64,000 nt of DNA from Panaeolus papilionaceus (taxonomy: Eukaryota > Basidiomycota > Agaricomycetes > Agaricales), in NCBI GenBank assembly GCA_015501605.1, contig JADNRZ010000013.1, forward strand, positions 496,001-560,000, in the 5' to 3' direction. A model generated the notes under the pieces. The model searched no databases. It worked only from the letters and a program-made list of their open reading frames with translations, and was not told the origin of the DNA. Positions within the stretch are counted from its first letter, which is position 1. Every line of letters begins with the position of its first letter. Position numbers and translations under genes: made by a program. Below, piece by piece: positions 47,020-57,044 of this stretch.

Positions 47020-49080
47020 TCAGACTTCAACCCACGGCCAAGTCACGTCCTGATCAACTACCAAGTGATCGTCAGTAACATAAACCGGCGTTGCGCGTGC
47101 ATAACCCTCCGAAAAATTATATCGAGGTTCATCTGACATCGAAGGTACAACAGATTGACACACGGCGACGTCAAGATGGAAGTCTAAACCCCTCTTGAGA
47201 CCTTTGGCCTCGCCATGTCGGATGATGCTGCTCTTGATGACATCTACATCGGAGCCCTGCAAAAGTCGTATTTTGATGTCCTTGAGAGGCACTGTGAGCG
47301 CTTGGCGAACTTCGGAATCAGAGATGTGGGAATGGGTGACGCTAACCCCAGCGCTTGCTCGCGTTGATGGAGATAGTCGATTAACGATGAATAAAACAAA
47401 GTGGTCTATCGGGATCTTTTCAGAGAATTGATGCCACTCGAACGAGCGTAAGCGGGGTAGCAATGGAGTATCAAGAGTGGCGCAGTGTTCACCAGAATCT
47501 GACAAAACTCGTTGCTGCCTCAAGAGAGGATCAAGGGAATACTTTAGCTTGCCAAGAGACGGCTGTTTTGTATGCGCCTTGTCAAGGATTGGCGCGCCAG
47601 GGTGGGCACTTTCGACACTATGGAGAGCTAGATGTTCGAGTTGTGGAACTGCACTGAGGATGCTTTGAAGCTCAGCCGCTTGGATGAAGGAAGGAAGAAT
47701 ACTGAGCGAGCGCAGGGATGTGCATTGCGTGAGGACGATGCAGAGCTGTTCCGTTGTCTCTGGTGGGTAGGAGAGGAAGGTGTCTGACGTTTCTGATTGT
47801 TTAACAAACAAACCGAATCCACCCGGTTGCGCTGCATGAGTACTGTCGTACGCAATATGTAAATGTAGAGTCGAAAGTGATGGGAGCTCTAGTGGTTTGC
47901 AGAGGCGTTGGATGTCTGAAAGTGTGCCGTTGATAGAGAGTGTGTGGAGATTTGGGACATATATAGGCAGAGGTGACCCAGAAACCACGGGTGGACCTAT
48001 TACTGGCCAGTCGTCGGAAACGGTCACCACGGGTGGACCTATTAGTGGCCAGTCGTCGGAAACGGTCAAGTGGCACCGTTCGAGCTGTTGAAATTTGTGG
48101 AGAGTGTTGCAGGCAATATGAACGTAAATGGCTTCATGCACCGACAAAGTCGTAAGATTCTGTAGTGCATTCGTTAGAGCGATGCTCATATCTGGTGCGT
48201 ATATCCCCAAAGACAGCTCGCGGAGCGACTTTGCTGCGGGAAAAAATTTGAGTGACTGAGCAGTGGGCATTTTGGTGGGATCCGGGCCAGGGAATAGTCC
48301 ACTGCCTATTTGTTGTGAGGATAACCGGAGCCGTTGAAGACGGGGAAGGGTGTTAAAATCAAAGTACTGTGTTATTGCCTTACCTAGTTCGTTGAGAACC
48401 TTCTGAGGGACGTCAGCTTCCAATGCAGAGATCCGTTCTGCATATCTGGCAATGAGATGAAGTGTTGCTCGTCGGAGATTTGAAGGGGAAGCCTGAGCTG
48501 AAAAGGCATCATAGAGGGATATGGAAAGGGGGAGGGAGGCAGACATCGATAACCACTGATCTAGCCCCGCATCACGAGCTGCATAGAGCGCATTATGAGG
48601 AAGATCTGCTGGGATAGGGGCGTCCGCCTGATGCCCAAAGAGTGTACTTCTATTTGGCGACCGTACTCTGGGACTATAAATGAATACAGCTGGGATGTGT
48701 AAAGTCGTCCACAAACGTGGCGTAGACGTGGCGATGATTCTCCATGTCTTGCATACAAGTGTTAGTAGTAGCGGTGCCTCGGAGACGAATGGTCTCGCAT
48801 TCCGTGTTGTCGGAATACAATGGCAAAAGATCTCTGCCAAAACATCCTCGGAGAGACGTCGAATGGGGGCAAGGATGCAATCGAATACCCTTAGATTGTC
48901 CTTCACTGTGTTCCTCCTTTTTTGGAGTGCCAGGATCTCCTTGTCAAGGAATTGAAGATCTATCAGCAATCGAGCCTTGGAGCTGGCAGCTTCTTCAAGA
49001 ATCTCGCGTCCTGGTAGGTCGCTGCTCTGTAGGTGCGGCTGAAATTGCAGGTCAATCTCAGCGTGCTCGCCATAATCCAT
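47020..49080 (-). CDS. Coiled-coil F-box-like protein, 686 aa
   Basis: Single exon. Family N-terminus (MDYGEHAEIDLQFQPHLQ, DLPGREIL), coiled coil at about 25-62, and F-box-like domain at about 69-130 (LAPIRRLSEDVLAEIFCHCIP; VCKTWRIIATSTPRLWTTLHIP). The long C-terminal part consists of Leu-rich segments ending DQDVTWPWVEV. It is nearest to the gene at 59722, sharing for example ALTVPLKDIKIRLL and LKRGLDFHLDVAVC. An in-frame tandem duplication adds one extra copy of a 14-residue unit (VSDDWPLIGPPVVT). The sequence from 49250 to 49363 upstream is conserved with the copy at 44433. The gene appears intact. Confidence 0.85.
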   Translation of the reverse strand: MDYGEHAEIDLQFQPHLQSSDLPGREILEEAASSKARLLIDLQFLDKEILALQKRRNTVKDNLRVFDCILAPIRRLSEDVLAEIFCHCIPTTRNARPFVSEAPLLLTLVCKTWRIIATSTPRLWTTLHIPAVFIYSPRVRSPNRSTLFGHQADAPIPADLPHNALYAARDAGLDQWLSMSASLPLSISLYDAFSAQASPSNLRRATLHLIARYAERISALEADVPQKVLNELGKAITQYFDFNTLPRLQRLRLSSQQIGSGLFPGPDPTKMPTAQSLKFFPAAKSLRELSLGIYAPDMSIALTNALQNLTTLSVHEAIYVHIACNTLHKFQQLERCHLTVSDDWPLIGPPVVTVSDDWPVIGPPVVSGSPLPIYVPNLHTLSINGTLSDIQRLCKPLELPSLSTLHLHIAYDSTHAAQPGGFGLFVKQSETSDTFLSYPPETTEQLCIVLTQCTSLRSLSILPSFIQAAELQSILSAVPQLEHLALHSVESAHPGAPILDKAHTKQPSLGKLKYSLDPLLRQQRVLSDSGEHCATLDTPLLPRLRSFEWHQFSEKIPIDHFVLFIVNRLSPSTRASAGVSVTHSHISDSEVRQALTVPLKDIKIRLLQGSDVDVIKSSIIRHGEAKGLKRGLDFHLDVAVCQSVVPSMSDEPRYNFSEGYARATPVYVTDDHLVVDQDVTWPWVEV
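47985..48068 (-). repeat. 42-bp tandem duplication inside the F-box gene
   Basis: Units 47985-48026 and 48027-48068 differ at a single base (ATTACT versus ATTAGT). The unit length is a multiple of three, so the frame is kept and 14 residues are doubled. Near identity shows that it is recent. Confidence 0.9.
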
Positions 49081-49496
49081 GGTTCAATCGTCGACTGTGA
49101 TGGATAATTTTATACTGCAAACTAGATATTGCAAAAGTTGAGTTGCTACATGCTAGATGAAGTTATACACGAACTTACTTGGCAGAGAATGTCAGAAAGG
49201 ACTCCTCGATAGCTCAGATGCAAATGGTTTATGGCAAGTTGGAGTACAAACCTGACTTACGCTGATTTTGCGGTCATCACGGGTCTGAATAAATTTGAAT
49301 CGAGACAGCATCTTCGAAGCATTGATCCCCAAGACTATGAATAAATGCGATATACTTAGGTATTTGAAAATTTCTCCATCAGCAAGCTCTAGTACACAGC
49401 CTAAACGTGCACGGACCCCCATCAGCGACCGTAAATCGTATATTATCAATAGGTTCGGCGACAAGTCAAAGGTATATAATATAAGAATGAAATAAC

Positions 49497-49599
49497 TAAG
49501 CGCCGCGCTGAGGCGCGTCAGCGGGAATCACGCACATGTAATGTGCATCGAAAAATAACTACAAGTACTGACGGCTCTGTGCGCCTTAGCGGTCGCTTA
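49497..49599. mobile_element. 103-bp foldback (MITE-like) element with TA ends
   Basis: TAAGCGCCGCGCTGAGGCGC at 49497-49516 is mirrored by GCGCCTTAGCGGTCGCTTA at 49581-49599, whose reverse complement is TAAGCGACCGCTAAGGCGC. The imperfect inverted repeat is about 19 bp and is bounded by TA on both sides, as expected for a Tc1/mariner-type TA target duplication. The interior has no coding capacity. Confidence 0.5.
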
Positions 49600-49862
49600 A
49601 CGTGTTCAAGTCGTGTCTGTTCGGTGTCGTTGATGCGATTAGGTTTGTTTATTCAGATCTTGGCTACTCGTGCTATCATTCCCAGGGAGTTTCAAAAATT
49701 TTACCGCGTCTTTTACAGGATTAGATCGACAACATTTTTCTTTTTAAAAAATATATATTTAAGTATGCGGCAGTCTGTATTTTCACTAGACATTTAAATG
49801 AAGCAAATTGGTGTAGAACTTGATGTGCCAGAGGACTGCCGGGTATGTGTACATCAAAACCA

Positions 49863-50857
49863 GGGAGTTGCAAAATCCACCTCCTGCAAAATGTTTCGAA
49901 ATGTCACACCTCGTCACTAAAATTGATGACCAGGTTCAACGAACGACCCACTGGTTAAAGTTTGGGTGTGATTCAAGCGGAGGTTAAAACTGGTCCTTCT
50001 CTTCCTGCTGACTTTTGTCACGCCAAAAAGATGAACGGTGTATCACCATTAGTTGGCCACTCCGAGCCACCAAAATTCGTACACAGCTTTCAAATATACT
50101 AGAAAACGTGAGTTTAAAACAGATTTAACGAAGTCGCCCTCCTTCGAGCTAGACAGGCCAGTTACACTAAATCAGGCAAATGTGCAACCTAATTTCACCA
50201 TTGATAATGCAATATCTCTGCAACGACTTCATATTTTTTTAATCGGTTTTTGCGTCACAATAAAGAGTACGAGTACTACCCGTATGCCAAATTTCTAGTT
50301 ACAGTATGTCAGCGTATTTCATCAAATATTTATTTTATGTGAAATGTACTTTTTGATCCTTGAAATTGAGCCAAAAAAGGTGGTTTAGCAGTGAGATTTA
50401 AGTGAGATCTGAGAATAATTGCTGATATCAATGACTGATCTTGAAAGTTGTGTAAGAGGACGCAGTTCATCACATATCATGAGCGATGATTTGAACGGAA
50501 TTTTGATTAAGTTGAACGACAACCTTGGGCAGATTTGAACGATAGTCAAATGATAATTGAACGGCATTAAATATTAATGCTATTTGATCTATTTTCAATA
50601 AAATAAAATAAGACGAATATATAGCATGGGACTCTGGATGTGCTACAGTGTGCGTTCAAATCCCGTTCAAGTGGCGTTCAAATCGTTCAAAAACTACATT
50701 TTTAATTTCTTTCGTTCTTACAAACACATCTTAATTTTATCAAAAAAGCCACAAATCACTGTGCCGGAATATTTGATGAAATCTACCGTCATATTACAGG
50801 CTTCTATAGTTTCTGAGGTAATGTACATTTTGCAACTCTAGGGTCGTTTTGCAACCC
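49863..50857. mobile_element. About 1-kb non-autonomous element with inverted ends
   Basis: The left end GGGAGTTGCAAAATCCACC...CTGCAAAATGT (49863-49894) matches the reverse complement of 50825-50857 (GGGTTGCAAAACGACCC...GTTGCAAAATGT). Inside, TTGAACG-type words are repeated about four times at 50484-50567 and about four times in the opposite orientation at 50648-50690. No transposase frame is present. No clear target duplication was found, so the exact ends are uncertain. Confidence 0.45.
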
Positions 50858-53008
50858 AATGGGAACAATAGTATGTAATGAAAGACGACCAAGCGAAGGG
50901 TAGGTTTGGGGTAGGTTTTGGCTGGGTGACGCGTGCGCTCCTCGTGTAAAGCTAAACCATAGATTATACTAATTTATAGGCATGTAAATGTTGAACTAGC
51001 GTTCGAAGCTGGATACTCCATTACTGTCTGAATTCAGAACACTAGATCCCTGGCGACTGGTGTGGAGTATCAAGAGAACCGATAACGAATATGTGACTTT
51101 GGAATTAAGTGTCAGACGTACTTACTGTCAGTGGATACGTAGTTATTAGTATGTAAATGCCGTACCGGCGACGTACAATTACTACAATACCTACCTACCT
51201 ACCTATCTCCGTCAAGTTATGTTCCATCCATTCCTATTACTGCCCATGGGGGACGAGAGGCAGAAAACCAGAACAGGGAGCGTCAAGAAAGAATAGGAGT
51301 TGAAAAGGAGGCAACGATAACCTCCTGGATAGGCAACAACAGCGAACCCAACCAGTCCTGGTAAAGTTAGGGTCAAGCTTGACATTGACAATTGTATGTA
51401 TGTAACACGTTCAGGGCCGGAACTGAATGGGGACGTCAGGAGGCGCATGACCACACCCATGATCCAACGACTCCCAATTTACTCCCAATTGAATGGCTCC
51501 CATTGGACGATGGCAGGTGCAGCACCACCTCAACTTGAATTGAAACCATCATTCAAATCAACTCAAAGCCCTGCAAGCGGTCCAGGAAGTGACGGGCAGG
51601 GATGTCGAAACCTCACAACGCCCAAGCGGTCGAGCCTCAGAGCGAGAGACGAGGTAGCGAGGGCAATCACTTGCAATCAGACGAAGTAATTGAACATGAG
51701 AGAAACGCAGAAATTAAAAGGGGCGAGTTCTGATATCGCACGACCCCTCTTGATCATGAATGAATGATTGTGGAAATTCGGGAGGGAGATGTTCCACGTT
51801 CTGTGTTGAGGGAGTTTGAATTCGCGGACTGTTCAGTTCTATTCTAAGTTCAACTTACCATTCAGTGCGCAGCGTTGGTTCTTCTTTCTTTCCCCGCTTC
51901 TGAGTACAGTTATCGCGTTTTTTGTCCGTTTGGTTGAACTTTTGGATAACAATAGAGCGCCGCAGGGCGAACGACAGCGACAGCGACACCATCACATTCC
52001 TATCCATCTCCATCTCCGTCTCTACCAGCGTCACCCCCACCTGACTCTATTATAAGCCTCTTCATCGCGCTACAGCAGCGTCACGCCCACCAGCTCTGAT
52101 TACTATTTTCGTAGAGACCGCACCCCGCACTTGACTCTAACTGCAGCGCGCGTCTCCATTCTTGCTATCATCATCACCTAGTCTGTGACTGGTTGGTCCT
52201 TATCTTCTGCGGCTTAATCGCAGACGAGGTTGACTCGAAAGAACACCAGAAGTAAACGGCAAGGCAAGGAAGGGAAGGTTATAACTATAACCCTGGTTGC
52301 AGTTGTAATTATACGTCTTATTACTTGAAGAACCGCAGGGAAGAGAAGGGAACACGGACCAACGAGAAGACGAATCAACCAGAAGACGAGAAGATTGCAA
52401 GAAGCAGAAGCAGCAGCACAAGTCCCGATAAACCGACGGGACGGGTCTCGATTGATTGAATTCGAACTCCATTCATTCACGTTCCGCACTCGCTCACTTA
52501 ACCCCCACGCTTCCATCCCCTCCTCCCTCCTTGTTTAACATCATTCAACGACGACGGCGTAAACAAGGAGCAGAACCGATTTACTTATTTGCAGTGAGGA
52601 CGGCGCATTCCACCAGCTAGGCGAAAGCAGGAAGGAAGAAACGCCCACGCGCGAGCCAAAACAAAGAAAAAGTCAAAACTGATACGAGAGTGGTCCGACT
52701 TGCGATAAAATATATTTCAACAGGCTCCAACTCGACTCCATTCTTACTTAATTACCTCTCCCTCTCTCTTCTTCATTTTCATTCCTCTGCCTCTGGACAC
52801 GGGCATCGCCTCACCGTCTGACTGACTGCGCACGACTGGCCATTACTGACTGCTACTTCGCGCGACTCAACCGTGACTGCTCTCGAGATCCGGGCACAGT
52901 ATCTTTCGATTTTCATAAGCCAAGGGAACTTAAATTTAATCTACATCTATTGGGCCTGCCTTTCTTCTCTCTACCCAACTATCCTGCTGCCTCATAGTGC
53001 TGCTTTTG
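50858..53008. other. Intergenic and long leader of the Ser-rich protein gene
   Basis: No gene recognised in 50.9-51.8 kb; a short CTAC/CTAT tetranucleotide run lies at about 51189-51207. The 51.8-53.0 kb part is CT-rich on the plus strand and is probably promoter and leader of the gene at 53009. Confidence 0.45.
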
Positions 53009-56000
53009 ATGTCTTCAACAACAACAACGACCTCAAGACGTCAAATGTCCTTCTCCTCTTCATCCGGGTCCGGGTCCGGTTCTGGCTTCTCATCCTCCAA
53101 CCCCATCCCTATCCCAAGTTCAAGCTCATCCACAGGCAGCACACCCTCCACCTCCGCTCTCTACACTCCCAACTCGCCCCCGCAACCTGGACCTTTCTCC
53201 ACGCCCCGCATCGTGCGCTTCGACTCGGAATGCGTGCTGATTCCTGACCTATGCGCGCCCTCCGCCTCTGGATTGAAGCTCGCGAGTTTGGGTGTGATGG
53301 GCACGAGGAGCGTGGCATTGCCTTTGTGGAAGCGCGGGCTGAAGAGGAAAAGCAAGGGAAAGGACAAGGATGGGAAAGATAAAGATGGGAGAGAAAGAGG
53401 AGGAATGAGCGCGACGAGTGGTGAAGAAGATGACGGCGACGATGTTGTGGGGCTTGGATACCATTTACATCGTGATGAAGATGAAGAAGACGAAGAGAGG
53501 AGTACGAGGGTTGTTATTAGGGTTCCTATTCCTACGTATGTTGTCTCTTTGCCCTATTGTATACCATGAACTCACCACCGTTTATTTTATTCACAGATTC
53601 CGGCGTCACACATCCCAATCCCCAACCCGCTCAGGCTCACGACGCGCCATATCCGCCTCACCCACCATCCCACGGAACATTCCCTCATGTTTAGCAAACG
53701 CCGCATCAGGACATCGCGCCCGCTCCCCCTCAGCCTCACACGTCCCCACCACCTCGTCCTCACTCGTAGACGAAATCCCTGTCATTGACGCGCTCGAAAT
53801 TCCACCAGCCTCACCCACATCTTCGTCTCCACCGCTGTATCCTGGTCCCATACCCATCCACGCTCCAACCCCACAAACACCTGTGAAGGCATCCCGCAAA
53901 ATTACACTGTCACCAATTCGGAAGCCCTCATCCCCGCCGACGACCACGACACCCTCTACGTCGCCACCCACGTTCTCAACGCCTGCGTTCCTCGCACACC
54001 ACACGCGGTCGTCATCTCATTCCCAATCTCACATAACCTCCAACTCAAACTCCAACGTGAATTTAATATCCTGCAGTCCCTATACACGAAGACCATCAGA
54101 TACCACCATCCCCCTGCGCTCATGCTGCCTCACATGCAACACCGTGATGGACGAGTGTGTGAACAGCGTGCTGAGAGGCGAGGAGTGGGAGGAGCGGTTT
54201 TCGCGAGGTGCGAGGAGGCGGAGAAGGAGTAGTAGTGCTACTAGTGTGAGTCCGGTGAGGGGGCCGGCGGCGGGTGCAAGTGCTGGGGGGAGCAGTTGGA
54301 TAGCGGGAATGGGAGGAGAAGGATGGGGAGGGAGGGTGTGGGAGATGAGTGGGGAGAGAAAGTTTGGATTTGAGAGTGCTGTTGAGAGTATGGTGGGCCT
54401 GGGTGCTGTTCCTGCCTCGTCGACTCTCCCTTCGGCTTTTGATGACGATAACGACAACGACCCAGAATCTCCTATCGTCCCTCCCGCCACGTTCAACCTC
54501 ACAGTCGACGAAGTCGACAAAAGGAGGAAAAGCGTGGATTTATCCACCCTCCCTGTGTCGTTCACATCTTCCCTCCTCTCTTCCTCTTCCCCTTCCCCTG
54601 TATCGCCTGTATCGCCTAAAACAAACCTCAAAATTAACACGTCTCACTCACCCGCTTCAGCGGGGTATGTGTTCCCCTCTCGGCCTGTCGCAACGCCGTC
54701 GCCTACATCAGACCCAGGCCAAGGTCAAAGCTCGAGTCTGCACCCATACGCGTACGTATACTCCTCATACGACAGAGAGAGACGCGCTTCACCCATAAGT
54801 GAAGGCAGCGAGGGCAGTGCGAGTGAGAGGGCGAGCGTGGCGAGCGGGAGGAGCGGCAGAAGTGGAAGGAGCGCGGAGAAGGAGAACTATGCGCAGAGTC
54901 AGACGCAGAAAAGTGGGAAGAGGATATCAGGCAATGGCTCGTACTTTACTTCCCGCATCCCCAGCTCAGACTCGGGGAGGAACAGCCCGCTCTACTCCGT
55001 CACCACAGGTGGCGCCTTCGCAGACCTCCAGAGGCGAAGTCCTGGTGGGACGCCGAGGGATGAGGAAGATGAGGCTGAGCTGTTCCCGTTGCCGAGTCCG
55101 AGGAGGAGTCCGCGGGGGACGCCTTCCCCGAATTCGTCTGTGGCGAACGTTGGGGCACCGGGAGAGGGAGCAAGTCCCAAACTTAGCCCGAAACCCAGCC
55201 CGAAACCTAGTCCCAGTGTGAGTCCGCGCGTGAGTCCTAGACCGAGTCCGGCGGGGAGTACGGCGTCGTTGGTTATTGTGGATAGTGTGAGTGGGGCAGG
55301 AGGAGGAGGGGAGAAGGATAAGGATAAGAAGAGGAGCAGTGCGATGTTGAGTGTGACAGCGGGTGTGTATGTGAAGAGGATTGAAGTTGTGAGGAAGGGG
55401 AGTGGGGCGAGTACGGCCAGCGCAGGCTTGACAGGGAATGAGAAGTTGAGCAAGACGAAGGTTGAGGTTGAAGTTGAGGCTGTTGATGTCAATGGATCGG
55501 CGGAGAGTTTGACGTTGCTGGGCGAGGGGTTGAGGAGGAGGGAGTCACCTGCACCTGTTCATGATGGACCTACGGCGGCGACGAAGGCTGATGTATCACC
55601 TAGACCAGCAAAACCTGTTGGGAAGCGACCGATGGTGCATAGAGCGTATAGCCTGGGTTCCGTCGACGACACAGCGAAAATGAAGGCGAAAGATAAGGAG
55701 GAGCATGGGATGCATTTTAATCTACATATCCCGCATCCTCATTTTGGACTAGGAATCCACACAACCAGCAGCACAGCGACCATTAGCGCCGATGCCGGAG
55801 AGGATACGACTACCCCGGCTTCAGGTGACGTCGCATCCTCGGCACGCGTAGATGAAGGGTCGAAGAAGAGACGTCCGCCTACGAAGCGCACGGCGTCGTT
55901 ATCTGTTCCATCTACTTCGAATGCGCATACATCCAACTCTCCTTCCATTCCTACCTCTTCCGCTGATTCTGCATCGACACCTCCATCTCTACCCGCCCAA

Positions 56001-56141
56001 CTCTCCTCTACCCCCTCAACTCACACCGCCACACCCGCTAAACGCAAACTCTCGCTCACAGCGGGTATCAAGCGTGTAGGCGGCGGGGTATTGAGAGGTG
56101 TAAGTTCGATTGCGAGTGGGGGGACGGGGGTGGGGATGTGA
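53009..56141 (+). CDS. Uncharacterised Ser/Pro-rich protein, 1023 aa
   Basis: Two exons, 53009-53535 and 53597-56141, around a 61-bp intron. The protein is largely disordered and Ser/Pro/Thr-rich, but two islands look folded: residues about 67-110 (RIVRFDSECVLIPDLC, then SLGVMGTRSVALPLWKRG) and about 350-385 (SCCLTCNTVMDECVNSVL, then EEWEERFSRGARRRRRSS). The second has cysteines spaced CC-x2-C-x6-C and could bind zinc. Residues about 700-730 are an SP repeat (LSPKPSPKPSPSVSPRVSP), a likely target of proline-directed kinases. Lys/Arg clusters (KRKSKGKDKDGKDKDG) and acidic runs flank the first island. No membrane segment is seen. I recognise no named family; a regulatory or scaffold role is only a guess. 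Confidence 0.75.
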
Positions 56142-57044
56142 TGCGCCAGTTTGGGCCTTTTTTCTTCTTTGGAAACATAATGATGACGATGAAGACACGA
56201 CAAGTTATGATAATCATAATAACGATGATACAACTTACGACATGCAACGACACTTGACACACTCGATACTCAAAGGGATACCTGCGATACCTGCGATTTA
56301 TATCGTTGATTAATTCACTTGGCTACGTTTAAGTGGCCGTCCATTCTTTGAACCGATTTCTTTTCTGTTTCTTTCTATTCTCTTTTTCGATCTCTCTGTC
56401 TCTGTCTCTGTCTCTCGATTTCCTGTTGATTTCTTCGATTTCTAATCCTTGTTTTAATCCTAATATCTTCCTACTTACCTGTTGTAGTGGATCTGTTGAC
56501 ATCTCTTTTTTTGCACATTTATACCTATCCCTATTCCTATCTCTATTCACTCCGCTGTTTTCTCCGTGTTTTATCTACTGTGCTTCGTATCTCCCGGTGA
56601 TACCTCTATGTACGCGCATACGCATAGCATACCCTAATCAAATTCCGTTCGAATCCAAACGGTTAGCGTCTGATGATGTCCATATATTAGGAAGGAGGAA
56701 CAACCCTCGAACTCGGTATTCTGATGTCCCTGTGCGTATGATGCAAAGTCATTCAACCAGAGTTGCGGAGAACAATGCCAGGGTACTAGCACCATATCTA
56801 TTCATAGTACAGTTGGAGTCCTTGATCATGCCAAAAATGCTGTGCGGTATGTAGAGCAGCGTGAGTCCGGTTTTTGAACTTGCCACAAACCATCCACATC
56901 TGCACTACTTTCGCTATTGAAGAACTCTTTACTATTGTCTTCTTCAAAGTACGTCGTGTGCAACTGCATCTATGTTGCAACTCAACCTTAGTGATACCTA
57001 GATTAAGAAAATTAGTGATCACAGCCCACGATTTTCTTTGGGCC
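56142..57044. other. Intergenic; F-box gene promoter at the right end
   Basis: No gene. A (TCTCTG)n-like stretch at about 56391-56416 is simple sequence. 56880-57044 resembles 59570-59721 upstream of the next F-box gene (shared TCTTCTTCAAAG, CTCA-CCTTA-TGATA), so this promoter was duplicated with the gene. Confidence 0.5.

Noticed and set aside
50630..50700. GTTCAAATCC words resembling a tRNA B box
   Set aside because: No A box or cloverleaf can be formed; the words belong to the TTGAACG repeat array of the element at 49863-50857.
56874..57044. N-terminal extension of the F-box gene at 57045
   Set aside because: The frame is open upstream, but paralogs all start at the MDYG methionine, and the upstream sequence is a duplicated promoter.
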